64,000 bases of DNA from Flavobacteriales bacterium (GCA_018402085.1 JAGYJM010000002.1:1860001-1924000); one strand, 5' to 3'. Shown: positions 44,213 to 52,297, counted from the stretch's first letter. Numbers and translations are program-made. Notes: generated from the letters alone by a model not told the origin.

Positions 44213-45367
44213 TTATTCGTTTTTTCCCGATGCATCAAAGCCCAGCCTCAGGCAAATAGCAAGTGTTGCAACTGAGAGTTCGTACGCAGCATTATGAAAC
44301 TCCTGCGGCCAGAAGGTTCCTGTGAGCAGAAAGATCAGGTTTATGAGGGCGAAGGTACGAAAGTAACCCCTCCTCCATTTGCTCTCTTTGTGAACGATGA
44401 AGACCCAGATCAGGTGAAGAGGGAATGCCCAGAGGATGTTGAAATTCAGTTTTGTGGTGCTGTGGTCGGTGAAAAACCAGAGCAGAAAAACCACTACACC
44501 GAGCAACCCGGTCACACCAAGAATCAGTCGCGGCACTACATAACCTGCCTTTCCTGAAATGCGGTACTTCAGCGTGTGCCCGATAGCAAGCAAGGTAAGT
44601 AGTCCGCAAAGCACGGCAGGCCAGTCTGCTGCAGGCATTTCGGCCTCCACCTCGCGCGGCAGCAGCTCACGACTTTCTTTCACCAGCGGTTTACCCTTTA
44701 GGGTGGCTGTTGCGAGCTCACTATGCACGAAATCGGGAAGAAACATGTTCTCCTGTGCTTGCAGCTTGTCATCACACGGCAGCCCGAGTACCATATCAAT
44801 ACCGAAATCACTCCAGACCATGGGCTCGAGGTACGCATCAATCATCATCCTGAAGGTCGCAGAGTCTTCAGCGAAAGAACTGTGGTAAACGAGTTCGTCA
44901 CCCAGCGTTTCATTCAGCACATCGCGGATTCGCGTGGCGCAATTGTCATAGAAAAAATCATAGAGATAAAACCGGTTCTCAGGCAGGTGGTTTTCTTCGA
45001 GAAAATCGAATATTCGTTGCCGTTGCTCAAGTGTCAGGTCAAGTACCTGCTCATCAATTGAACGGCCGGTGACGATGTACTCGTACTGAAAATCACTGTA
45101 AGACGAACGCGAGAGCCGATAGTTGAGCTTGCCACGAGCAAATTTCACGTAAAAATCATCACTGAATTCGAAGGTGCCGTAATTGAACACCACATCAAAA
45201 CGACCGGGATCCGTAACCCGTAAAGCGCTGTGTCCGAAAACCGAATACAATTCAGTTCCGGGAGAGCAGGTGAGTACGGTGACTGTGGCTCTCGGACTCA
45301 ACTGAATGGCGGCACCTGACGAGAGAAAAGACAGTAAAAGCAGAGGAAGGAGCAAAAGTCGTGTCAT
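44213..45367 (-). CDS. DUF4105 membrane protein, candidate lipoprotein N-acyltransferase (Lnb-like)
   Basis: A 384-residue protein: signal or first helix, a soluble DUF4105 domain (about residues 25-230), and several membrane helices in the C-terminal part. The two most telling residues are His46 in LYSVFGHSALRV and Cys143 in FFYDNCATRIRDV, an NlpC/P60-like His-Cys arrangement. To my knowledge DUF4105 includes Lnb, described in Bacteroides as the enzyme that adds the third acyl chain to lipoproteins, a role filled by Lnt elsewhere. That function is inferred from family likeness. It lies in the dapF-to-kdsA chain of overlapping genes, among other envelope genes. Confidence 0.75.
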   Translation of the reverse strand: MTRLLLLPLLLLSFLSSGAAIQLSPRATVTVLTCSPGTELYSVFGHSALRVTDPGRFDVVFNYGTFEFSDDFYVKFARGKLNYRLSRSSYSDFQYEYIVTGRSIDEQVLDLTLEQRQRIFDFLEENHLPENRFYLYDFFYDNCATRIRDVLNETLGDELVYHSSFAEDSATFRMMIDAYLEPMVWSDFGIDMVLGLPCDDKLQAQENMFLPDFVHSELATATLKGKPLVKESRELLPREVEAEMPAADWPAVLCGLLTLLAIGHTLKYRISGKAGYVVPRLILGVTGLLGVVVFLLWFFTDHSTTKLNFNILWAFPLHLIWVFIVHKESKWRRGYFRTFALINLIFLLTGTFWPQEFHNAAYELSVATLAICLRLGFDASGKNE

Positions 45368-46206
45368 TGTTCAAGGTGATATAGGGTCAGTGCAGCGATG
45401 GGCGACTGCAAGAATTGTCCGGTAATCAGCCCATGTTCATCGGCGATTGACTGCAAGAAAGGCTGAAAAAAGTAGGCTATGCTACCGCAAAAATGAATGG
45501 GGTAGTCTGCCACTTGTGGGTAGCGTAGCAGGTAATGCTTGAAGAGTGCTTCGAAACTTTGGCGCAACATATCAGCCACAAAGGGGTCATCCCGGTGATC
45601 TTTCAGAAAAGGCACCACACTGGCAAGAAATCGATTTGGTTGTTCTTTCCGGTACACTCGTTCGAGTATCTCATCATGAGTGTGCGGAAAAAAGCGGCGA
45701 AACGCATGGTCAAGATGCTCCGGCAGGCGTCCGTTCAAAAAGGCAGACACCCATCGCTTGCCGAGCTCTGCGCCACTGCCTTCGTCACCAAGCAGGTAGC
45801 CAAGGCTTTTCACTTGTTGCACAATGTGCTCACCATCGTACACAGCGCTATTGGCACCGGTACCGAGAATGACACCTACGCCGGGTTGTCTTCCGCACAA
45901 GGCGCGGCACGCTCCGAGCAGATCGTGCTCAATGTGAATGCGCGCTGCATGGTAACGCTTACCAATAATGCTTTCAATCCGAATTCGGTTAGAGACGGCT
46001 CCTAAGCCGCTTCCATAGAAAAAGACCTCTTTTACCAGCTCCGGACTAAACAAGCGCAGCGCCCCTGTGCGCAGGGTCTCCGCAACGCGTTCATCACTGA
46101 TGAAGTAAGGGTTCAAGCCAATGGTTTGGGCCTGATGAATGTTGCCATCATCGTCAATGAGGCGCCAATCTGTCTTGGTGGATCCGCTATCTGCAATGAG
46201 TATCAT
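45364..46206 (-). CDS. N-acetylglucosamine kinase-like protein (BadF/BadG/BcrA/BcrD ATPase family)
   Basis: A 280-residue sugar-kinase-fold protein. The phosphate-1 motif is MILIADSGSTKTDWRLID; further blocks are GLNPYFIS, VFFYGSGLG, IEHDLLGACRALCG, VILGTGANSAVYDG (phosphate-2), LGYLLGDEGSGAELGKR and FCGSIAYFF (adenosine motif). This set is typical of Bacteroidota N-acetylglucosamine/glucosamine kinases that feed cell-wall sugar recycling. Overlaps dapF and the DUF4105 gene by four bases each, so it is co-transcribed with peptidoglycan and lipopolysaccharide genes, which fits that role. Confidence 0.85.
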   Translation of the reverse strand: MILIADSGSTKTDWRLIDDDGNIHQAQTIGLNPYFISDERVAETLRTGALRLFSPELVKEVFFYGSGLGAVSNRIRIESIIGKRYHAARIHIEHDLLGACRALCGRQPGVGVILGTGANSAVYDGEHIVQQVKSLGYLLGDEGSGAELGKRWVSAFLNGRLPEHLDHAFRRFFPHTHDEILERVYRKEQPNRFLASVVPFLKDHRDDPFVADMLRQSFEALFKHYLLRYPQVADYPIHFCGSIAYFFQPFLQSIADEHGLITGQFLQSPIAALTLYHLEQ

Positions 46207-46973
46207 TGCCCTAAATCTACAACACCGGTGAATACCTTCTGAGCAGGACCTGCCAATTCGATATCTGTGTAACCCTTACTGTCCACTTTCCATCTAACCG
46301 TGAGCATGCCACCCGGCGTGAAAATGCGCCTTTCGTTGCCACCGTGTTGCCAGCCATCAATCAGTGCAACCGCAGTGACTCCGGTGCCACAACTCAATGT
46401 TTCATGCTCTACGCCTCGTTCGTACGTGCGTACATATAGCACGTCTTCTTTACGGGTCACAAAATTGACGTTCGTGCCCTCCGCCCGCCATCGTTTACCG
46501 TTTCGAATGCGTCGTCCCTCTGCTTCAACATTCACGGCTTCAGCATCTTCAACATACACCACCACATGTGGAGATCCGGTATGCAAATAATGGCCCTCAT
46601 CCAGTTCTTGCGGCCAGCCACAATTGCGCATAGCAATGCGGTGGTTGTCGCCTTCACTTATCGCATAGTGCCTGCCATCAATGGCCTCAAACTGCAATGT
46701 TCCAACGGCTCCGGTAAGCTCACGGAAAAAGGAAACAGCACATCTGCTGCCATTTCCACAAAACGATTGGCTTCCGTCACGGTTGAAGTAATTCATGAGA
46801 AAATCAGCGTCTGAATGAGACTCAATCAGGATCAGTCCGTCGGCACCAATCCCAAATCTCCGGTCACACAATGCCTGAACGATTTCAGATGAAGGCTTGA
46901 AGCTGCCAGAGCGGTTGTCAGCAATGATGAAGTCATTGCCCGTACCGTGGTATTTTGAAAACGAAATATGCAC
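46203..46973 (-). CDS. dapF: Diaminopimelate epimerase
   Basis: A 256-residue enzyme that converts LL- to meso-diaminopimelate for lysine and peptidoglycan synthesis. Signatures: FSKYHGTGNDFIIADNR, RRFGIGADGLILIE, the first catalytic Cys in FCGNGSRCAV, and the second in HETLSCGTGVTAVAL. The start is GTG at 46973, giving HISFSKYHGTGNDF; a TATCTTTA box ends four bases before it, so the mRNA is probably leaderless. First gene of a run of nine minus-strand genes, nearly all overlapping, down to 37931. Confidence 0.93.
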   Translation of the reverse strand: MHISFSKYHGTGNDFIIADNRSGSFKPSSEIVQALCDRRFGIGADGLILIESHSDADFLMNYFNRDGSQSFCGNGSRCAVSFFRELTGAVGTLQFEAIDGRHYAISEGDNHRIAMRNCGWPQELDEGHYLHTGSPHVVVYVEDAEAVNVEAEGRRIRNGKRWRAEGTNVNFVTRKEDVLYVRTYERGVEHETLSCGTGVTAVALIDGWQHGGNERRIFTPGGMLTVRWKVDSKGYTDIELAGPAQKVFTGVVDLGQ

Positions 46974-46977
46974 AGCG

Positions 46978-46985
46978 TAAAGATA
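46978..46985 (-). promoter_or_regulatory. -7 box (TATCTTTA) of dapF, leaderless spacing
   Basis: Minus-strand TATCTTTA followed by CGCT and the GTG start at 46973. Confidence 0.5.
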
Positions 46986-47012
46986 TCTATCTGTACTGTT
47001 TCACCGGAAGTT

Positions 47013-47045
47013 AAAAAAAGAGAGCAGCCATAGATAGACTGCTCT
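47013..47045 (-). terminator. Minus-strand terminator-like hairpin without a known upstream gene
   Basis: AGAGCAG (47021-47027) and CTGCTCT (47039-47045) pair; on the minus strand the hairpin runs into a T7 tract (47013-47019). It lies upstream of the dapF promoter, where no minus-strand gene is known. Confidence 0.5.
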
Positions 47046-47189
47046 GCTTAACCAAATTGTTACGTAAATCTTACTAACTACTTGTGAAATGTTGACTCAC
47101 AACAAAGTGAAGGTAGAGAAAAAAATTTAATTAGCAACTTGTCAGTGAGACTTTGCAGAACATTTTCGGGTCTGACCTCCGCGCTTTTA
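47046..47189. other. AT-rich intergenic stretch, possible small RNA
   Basis: Part of the 352-base gap between dapF and the E1 gene. No protein gene is visible. Because a minus-strand terminator follows at 47013-47045, an untranslated transcript could start here; no clear promoter for it was found. Confidence 0.25.
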
Positions 47190-47300
47190 CGGCGTGAAAA
47201 CGCCGGATGGCAGCAGTCGGTCTCTAACTATTAACGGCGTAAAAACGCCGGATGGCAGCAGCAAGCCTTTATGCTTATACGGCGTGAAAACGCCGGATGT
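47190..47300 (-). repeat. Triple tandem array of the dispersed hairpin (copies 12-14), 45-bp period
   Basis: Hairpins at 47190-47210, 47235-47255 and 47280-47300 are exactly 45 bases apart. Minus-strand reading of each: CATC, stem CGGCGT, loop TTTC or TTTT, stem ACGCCG. The bases between also resemble one another (GATGGCAGCAG follows the first two, GATGTCAGCAG the third). On the plus strand one frame reads a 15-residue repeat GVKTPDGSS..., open into the E1 gene, but the E1 start lies after the array. Confidence 0.9.
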
Positions 47301-47313
47301 CAGCAGCAGGCAT

Positions 47314-47321
47314 TATCTTCG
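47314..47321 (+). promoter_or_regulatory. -7 box (TATCTTCG) of the E1 gene, leaderless spacing
   Basis: TATCTTCG followed by CAAC and the ATG at 47326. It begins 13 bases after the hairpin array. Confidence 0.5.
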
Positions 47322-47325
47322 CAAC

Positions 47326-49407
47326 ATGGACCCCAAACAAGTAATCGACACCCCTGATAGAGAAGGCCTCAGTGCAAACACCCTGCTGGATGCATGGAAC
47401 CTTATGGCTACAGCCCGCGCGCTGTCAGATATTTACGAAGCCAACGCCAAGATGACCGCGAAGTATGTGCATGCTACCTCACGCGGACATGAAGCGATAC
47501 AGCTCGCTGCCGGGATGCAGCTCACGGAACGCGACTACCTCAGTGCATATTATCGTGACGATAGCATTTTGCTCGGCATGGGTATGACCCCGTACGAGCT
47601 CATGCTTCAGCTCATGGCTAAGCGCGACGACCCCTTTTCAGGAGGACGAACATATTACGCACACCCCAGCCTGAACAGAAAAGGTTTTCCGAAAATTCCG
47701 CACCAGTCTTCTGCAACCGGCATGCAGGCCATACCCGCTACAGGCGTTGCCATGGGCATTCAGTTTTTGGAGCAACAAAAACTAAGCCAACCGGCAAGGG
47801 GTGAAGGGCCTGTGATGCTGTGCTCTATCGGAGATGCCGCAATGACAGAAGGCGAAGTAGCCGAAGCCTTTCACATGGCTTCGCTCAAGCAGTTTCCTAT
47901 TGTTTATCTGGTGCAGGATAACGAATGGGACATCAGCGCAAATGCAGATGAAATCCGTTTTGGCGACGCAATGGATTTTGTCAAGGCTTTTCCCAACATT
48001 GAAGCGCATAGCATTGATGGTGCTGACTTTTTAACGGCCTACAAAACACTAAATGAAGTCTTACACCTCGCCCGAACAGAACGTCGCCCATTCATGGTGC
48101 ACGCGAAAGTACCTCTGCTCGGACACCACACCAGCGGGGTTCGGCGCGAGTGGTACCGAGATGATCTCGAAGAACACCAGACACGCGATCCATACCCACG
48201 GTTTAGAAAAGAACTGGTTGAACTCGGCTTTGAAGCCGAAGAATTAGACCGCATTGAAAAAGGTGCAATTAACCATGTGGCAGAGGCATTTGAACAAGCC
48301 AAGGGTGCTGAAGACCCTCGTCCAGATGACCTCTACAAGCACCTCATGGCTCCTACTCCAATTACGAAAGAACAGGGAGAACGCGCTCCGAAGGGTGCTG
48401 AGCTGACCCTGATGGTTGACTGCGCCCTCTTCGCGGTGCAAGAAATCATGGAAGACCATCCTGAAAGTCTTTTATATGGACAGGATGTGGGAGGACGACT
48501 TGGTGGGGTATTTCGAGAGGCCGCAACCCTTGCGCAGAAATTTGGTGATGACCGTGTGTTCAACACTCCCATTCAAGAAGCTTTCATCATCGGAAGCACC
48601 GTAGGTATGAGTGCTTCCGGTGCACGCCCCATCGTGGAGGTTCAGTTTGCAGATTATATCTGGCCCGGTCTGAACCAACTCTTCACTGAAGCGAGCCGCA
48701 GCTATTATTTATCAAACGGACAATGGCCGGTGCACTCAGTCATCCGTGTTCCCATTGGTGCGTATGGCAGCGGCGGGCCGTACCATAGCTCGAGCGTTGA
48801 GTCGGTTCTGACCAACATTCGAGGCATCAAGGTCTGTTACCCGAGTACAGGTGCAGATCTGAAAGGACTGCTAAAAGCAGCCTATCACGATCCGAATCCG
48901 GTCGTGATGCTTGAACACAAAGGCCTCTACTGGTCAAAAATTCCGGGAACGGAAGACGCCAGATCGCCGATGCCCTCACGTGACTACATCGTGCCTATTG
49001 GCAAAGCACGCACTGTATTAAAAGCTGAACATCCTGATACAAGAGTCGCCATCATCACCTACGGAATGGGCGTTTACTGGTCGCAAACGGCCGCTAAAGC
49101 ATTTGACAAGCAAGTGACACTCATCGACCTCCGAAGCCTCGCTCCGCTCGATGAAGCAGCTATATTAGAAGCTGTGAAGCATTGCAATCGTTGCCTGGTA
49201 GTCACAGAAGAACCGGTGAACAATAGTTTCGCTCAAGCACTCGCCGGCAGGATTTCAGAGCTTTGTTTTGAACACCTCGATGCCCCGGTGACGACCATTG
49301 GTGCCGTTGAGACGCCAGCCATACCTCTCAATAGTACGCTCGAAGCTGCGATGCTTCCGAACGCAGAAAAAGTCGGAAATGCCTTACGCAATCTTCTGAT
49401 CTGGTAG
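47326..49407 (+). CDS. 2-Oxoacid dehydrogenase E1, alpha and beta subunits fused
   Basis: A 693-residue thiamine-diphosphate enzyme that joins the E1-alpha (about residues 20-340) and E1-beta (about 370-690) parts of a branched-chain 2-oxoacid or pyruvate dehydrogenase. In the alpha part CSIGDAAMTEGEVAEAF ... VQDNEWDIS is the ThDP-binding motif in the GDA form seen in fused Bacteroidota E1 proteins. The beta part has LYGQDVGGRLGGVFREA, FNTPIQEAFIIGSTVGMS, EVQFADYIWPGLNQL, SVIRVPIGAYGSGGPYHS and YGMGVYWSQTAAK. No E2 or E3 gene is adjacent. The ATG at 47326 is chosen although the frame extends upstream through the hairpin array, because the array-encoded repeat is not part of the family and a promoter box precedes this ATG. 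Confidence 0.88.
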   Translation: MDPKQVIDTPDREGLSANTLLDAWNLMATARALSDIYEANAKMTAKYVHATSRGHEAIQLAAGMQLTERDYLSAYYRDDSILLGMGMTPYELMLQLMAKRDDPFSGGRTYYAHPSLNRKGFPKIPHQSSATGMQAIPATGVAMGIQFLEQQKLSQPARGEGPVMLCSIGDAAMTEGEVAEAFHMASLKQFPIVYLVQDNEWDISANADEIRFGDAMDFVKAFPNIEAHSIDGADFLTAYKTLNEVLHLARTERRPFMVHAKVPLLGHHTSGVRREWYRDDLEEHQTRDPYPRFRKELVELGFEAEELDRIEKGAINHVAEAFEQAKGAEDPRPDDLYKHLMAPTPITKEQGERAPKGAELTLMVDCALFAVQEIMEDHPESLLYGQDVGGRLGGVFREAATLAQKFGDDRVFNTPIQEAFIIGSTVGMSASGARPIVEVQFADYIWPGLNQLFTEASRSYYLSNGQWPVHSVIRVPIGAYGSGGPYHSSSVESVLTNIRGIKVCYPSTGADLKGLLKAAYHDPNPVVMLEHKGLYWSKIPGTEDARSPMPSRDYIVPIGKARTVLKAEHPDTRVAIITYGMGVYWSQTAAKAFDKQVTLIDLRSLAPLDEAAILEAVKHCNRCLVVTEEPVNNSFAQALAGRISELCFEHLDAPVTTIGAVETPAIPLNSTLEAAMLPNAEKVGNALRNLLIW

Positions 49408-49430
49408 GCGAGAAGTAAGCATCTATTCGT

Positions 49431-49438
49431 TAATTTCG
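49431..49438 (+). promoter_or_regulatory. -7 box (TAATTTCG) with leaderless spacing
   Basis: TAATTTCG, then five bases, then the ATG at 49444. Confidence 0.5.
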
Positions 49439-49443
49439 CACCC

Positions 49444-50070
49444 ATGATGCGACTGGCTTTACTTTTGTTTATTACTGCACTGACATGGCAAAACGAAAAG
49501 CTGTCAGCTCAAACTCCTTTCATTGGTGAAGTGACCTGGGCGATCGACCACGAACTTAGTGATGCTTCTGCCGTGCAGCGCGCCGCTGAACGCATCCAAT
49601 TGCAGAGTGATGGTTCGCGCACGCGCTGGACAGAGCACCTTGCTTTGGGCAGCAGAACCGTCATAACTGATTTAAGCAAGAGAGAAGAATACGTACTGAT
49701 TGAGTTTCTAGGTGAAAAACTAGCCATCATCACCCCGCGTGACAAAGTGATCGCCAGTCCTGAATTAACCGGAAGCACCCGGGAGCATAAAGAAAAGCAA
49801 TTCGGGTACCAGTGCGCTGAGCTGCTTAACGGTGACAACACTTACCTCTACATCCCGAAACTTCAAGTCAACCACAGTATTCTGCCTGCGCCCGGAGGTC
49901 TTCCTGTGCTTTTTGCCATGAAACTGCCCACCGGTACAGTGTACTACCGGGCCACGTCATTGGAAGAGAAGAACGTCGCATCCAGCGCTTTTGCGCTGCC
50001 CGAAGAATACCGGAAAATCACCACTCGTGAATTGCAACTGCTCTTCAGCAACGTGAACAGCGAAGAATGA
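49444..50070 (+). CDS. Exported protein, hypothetical (GLPGLI/DUF4412-like)
   Basis: A 208-residue protein with a signal peptide (LALLLFITALTWQNEKLSAQ) followed by a beta-rich domain. FIGEVTWAIDHELSD, REEYVLIEFLGEKLAIITPR, KEKQFGYQCAELLNGDNTYL and a Pro-rich PAPGGLPVLFAMKLPTG segment resemble the secreted proteins of the GLPGLI or DUF4412 type found in Bacteroidota. A hairpin element lies in frame near the C-terminus and encodes ASSAFAL. Its stop overlaps the thioredoxin gene by four bases. Role unknown. Confidence 0.65.
   Translation: MMRLALLLFITALTWQNEKLSAQTPFIGEVTWAIDHELSDASAVQRAAERIQLQSDGSRTRWTEHLALGSRTVITDLSKREEYVLIEFLGEKLAIITPRDKVIASPELTGSTREHKEKQFGYQCAELLNGDNTYLYIPKLQVNHSILPAPGGLPVLFAMKLPTGTVYYRATSLEEKNVASSAFALPEEYRKITTRELQLLFSNVNSEE
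49978..49998 (+). repeat. Dispersed hairpin element, copy 15 (in coding sequence)
   Basis: GCATC, stem CAGCGC, loop TTTT, stem GCGCTG, in the sense direction of the gene, encoding ASSAFAL. Confidence 0.85.
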
Positions 50071-50543
50071 AAAAGTGGGGGCCTTACCTTTTAATCGGAC
50101 TAGCCGCGCTGGCTTTCTATGTCTGGCGATATCGTATTCCGCCTTCTTTTGATGCCGGTCAGATTCAAGTTTATGCAGACGGAAGTCTTCAGCCACTTTC
50201 TTCGGTCACTAGCGGACCCGTTCTGATAAATTTTTATGCTTCCTGGTGCGGACCATGCATGCGTGAAATGCCGGCTCTGAACAGCGCTCATCAATCGGGT
50301 TTATTCACCGTAGTGGGCGTTACAGACGACCCCCAAGAGAAGCTGGACCAGGTGCAAGAGCACTTCAATCTTGATTTTCCACTGCACAAATTGGAGAACT
50401 CTCTAAAAGACTATGACGTGTACAGCATCCCAACTTCGTACTTGCTGGATGCAAATGGACGTGTGGTCGCGAGTTTTTCAGGTACCGAAAAGTGGGATTC
50501 TGAAGAATTCATGAACAAAGCGAAGAACTGGTTGTCTAAGTAG
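50067..50543 (+). CDS. Membrane-anchored thioredoxin-like protein (TlpA/DsbE type)
   Basis: A 158-residue protein with one N-terminal membrane anchor (YLLIGLAALAFYVW) and a thioredoxin fold facing the periplasm. The active site is FYASWCGPCMREMPAL, followed by VVGVTDDPQEKLDQV and the cis-Pro loop YSIPTSYLLDANGRVVA. Such proteins reduce disulfides, for example in cytochrome c maturation. The ATG overlaps the stop of the exported protein gene, which itself has a Cys in FGYQCAELL, so the two may be linked in the envelope; that link is inference. Confidence 0.85.
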   Translation: MKKWGPYLLIGLAALAFYVWRYRIPPSFDAGQIQVYADGSLQPLSSVTSGPVLINFYASWCGPCMREMPALNSAHQSGLFTVVGVTDDPQEKLDQVQEHFNLDFPLHKLENSLKDYDVYSIPTSYLLDANGRVVASFSGTEKWDSEEFMNKAKNWLSK

Positions 50544-50580
50544 CAACCTTGCGCTAACGGACAAAACCTCAAGCTCCAAC

Positions 50581-51660
50581 ATGAAGTTTTATCAAATTCC
50601 CCTGAAACGTGTCGAGCGCGTTACGGCTGATTCCGTGATGCTTACCCTTGATGTGTCTGGTCATAGAGAAGCCTTTCGCTATGCTCCGGGTCAGTATATC
50701 ACCTTTTGCTACCCGGTAAAAGACGCAGAACTAAACCGCTCTTACAGCGTATGCAGCGCACCGCATGAAGAAGAGTTTCGCGTGGCAGTGAAAGAAGTAG
50801 AGGGTGGTCGTGTTTCTTCGCACGCCAACCGAAAGCTGGAAGCCGGCACCATCATGAACGTGCATCCACCAGAAGGCAATTTCAAAATTGAAACCAACGC
50901 TGATTTAGAGAGACACATCGTGCTGTTCGGTGCAGGCTCCGGAATCACGCCGCTTCTCTCTATTGCCAAAGCTGTTTTGCACGATGAACCGAAGAGTAAA
51001 GTAACCCTGTTTTATGGGAATCGTAACAAGGCATCAATCATGTTTTACGACGAAATTGACCGCCTGGCCGTAGATGAGCGAATGACTGTTTACCATGTAT
51101 TGACGGACGGCAGCACCGGCGTGCCTCTTTTTACAGGACGGATCAATTTCGGAAAGACACTTGAATTGCTCTATAATTTCGTCAAAGATGACTTACCGAA
51201 AGATTACTTTATCTGCGGTCCGTCAGGCATGATGTCAAGCGTGCAAAATGCCCTGCTCGACAATGGTATTCCGAAAGAACATATCAACCTTGAGTTTTTC
51301 GAGAATCCGGGACAAGACTTTGCCACATCGATCTCCAAAGAGGAGGTGCCTATTGAGGATAACACTGAAGACTTTGAAGGAGACGTTGAAGTAATTGTTG
51401 TTCTTGACGATGAGACCTTTGAGTTTGAACTTTCGACGCAAGGCTCCTGCGTGCTTGACGCTGCGCTTGAAGCCGGTGCAGATGCACCATTTTCTTGTCA
51501 GGGTGGCGTATGCACAACCTGCAAGGCCAAGCTCATAGAAGGCACGGTAAGGATGGACAGCAACTTTGCGTTGACAGATCAGGAGCTGAAAGAAGGGTAC
51601 ATACTGACATGTCAGGCACACCCAACCAGCAAGAAAATTAAACTTTCATACGACGATTGA
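50581..51660 (+). CDS. Ferredoxin reductase with C-terminal 2Fe-2S domain (PaaE/Hmp-like)
   Basis: A 359-residue flavoprotein that passes electrons between NAD(P)H and a 2Fe-2S centre. FAD domain: LNRSYSVCSAPHE (R-x-Y-S); NAD(P) domain: VLFGAGSGITPLLSIAKAVL, VTLFYGNRNKASIMF, FICGPSGMMSSV; plant-type ferredoxin domain: APFSCQGGVCTTCKAKLIEG with the fourth Cys in GYILTCQAHP. The arrangement is that of PaaE, the reductase of phenylacetyl-CoA epoxidase, and related reductases; the other paa genes are not in this window, so the partner oxygenase is unknown. It starts 37 bases after the thioredoxin gene. Confidence 0.88.
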   Translation: MKFYQIPLKRVERVTADSVMLTLDVSGHREAFRYAPGQYITFCYPVKDAELNRSYSVCSAPHEEEFRVAVKEVEGGRVSSHANRKLEAGTIMNVHPPEGNFKIETNADLERHIVLFGAGSGITPLLSIAKAVLHDEPKSKVTLFYGNRNKASIMFYDEIDRLAVDERMTVYHVLTDGSTGVPLFTGRINFGKTLELLYNFVKDDLPKDYFICGPSGMMSSVQNALLDNGIPKEHINLEFFENPGQDFATSISKEEVPIEDNTEDFEGDVEVIVVLDDETFEFELSTQGSCVLDAALEAGADAPFSCQGGVCTTCKAKLIEGTVRMDSNFALTDQELKEGYILTCQAHPTSKKIKLSYDD

Positions 51661-51672
51661 TTACGCTGCAGC

Positions 51673-52284
51673 TCAGGGTACCCCAATGAACTTGTGGGTC
51701 TGTAGACTGATGCGCCAGTCGGGATGTTCACGAATGTAGTTCAAAATCAGCGGAACGCTCGTATCGCGTTGATCCCATTCGGGCTGAAAAAAACATGCGG
51801 CTTCCGTTTTCAGACGGTCTGCGTGCTCTTGTCCCCATATCAGGTCATGCTTGTTGAACACAATCACTTTCAACTCGTGGGCTTTCTCGTAGAATTCATC
51901 GCGGGCAGGTTTGAACTTTTTAGGCGATAAGGTGATCCAATCCCACTCCCCTGTCAAGGGGTGTGCACCGGAGGTTTCAAGATGTGTGCGCAGTCTGGCG
52001 GCCCGCAGCGCTGAAGTCAATGTTCCGAGGTTGTGCATGCAAGGTTCTCCACCTGTGATCACCACAACTCTCGCGCCACTATCGGCTGCAGCCTTTACAA
52101 TGCTTTCAATGCTGAATTTGGGGTGGACTTCAGGATCCCAGCTTTCTTTAACATCGCACCAGAAACATCCTACATCACAACCACCCAGGCGAATAAACCA
52201 TGCAGGTACACCAGCGTGAAAGCCTTCACCTTGAATGGTGTAGAAACTTTCCATAACAGGAAGCATTTGAATGGAAGTGCTCAT
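51673..52284 (-). CDS. queE: 7-Carboxy-7-deazaguanine synthase
   Basis: A 203-residue radical SAM enzyme that makes 7-carboxy-7-deazaguanine in the queuosine/7-deazaguanine pathway. The N-terminus reads FYTIQGEGFHAGVPAWFIRL and continues into the cluster motif GGCDVGCFWCDVKESWD (Cys-x3-Cys-x2-Cys). VVVITGGEPCMHNLGTL binds SAM, and LETSGAHPLTGEWDWITLSP and KFIGVP follow. The Bacteroidota form is normal in length. A TATCTTTG box ends five bases before the ATG, which implies a nearly leaderless mRNA. It converges with the reductase gene, 12 bases away. Confidence 0.92.
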   Translation of the reverse strand: MSTSIQMLPVMESFYTIQGEGFHAGVPAWFIRLGGCDVGCFWCDVKESWDPEVHPKFSIESIVKAAADSGARVVVITGGEPCMHNLGTLTSALRAARLRTHLETSGAHPLTGEWDWITLSPKKFKPARDEFYEKAHELKVIVFNKHDLIWGQEHADRLKTEAACFFQPEWDQRDTSVPLILNYIREHPDWRISLQTHKFIGVP

Positions 52285-52289
52285 CGCTG

Positions 52290-52297
52290 CAAAGATA
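52290..52297 (-). promoter_or_regulatory. -7 box (TATCTTTG) of queE, leaderless spacing
   Basis: Minus-strand TATCTTTG, five bases, then the ATG at 52284. Perfect match to TAnnTTTG. Confidence 0.6.

Noticed and set aside
46310-46335. GGCGTGAAAATGCGCC in dapF as an 18th hairpin copy
   Set aside because: Only four base pairs form and no CATC/GATG flank is present.
47194-47325. Longer N-terminus of the E1 protein containing three GVKTPD repeats
   Set aside because: The repeats come from the tandem hairpin array, are not part of the E1 family, and a promoter box lies between the array and the ATG at 47326.
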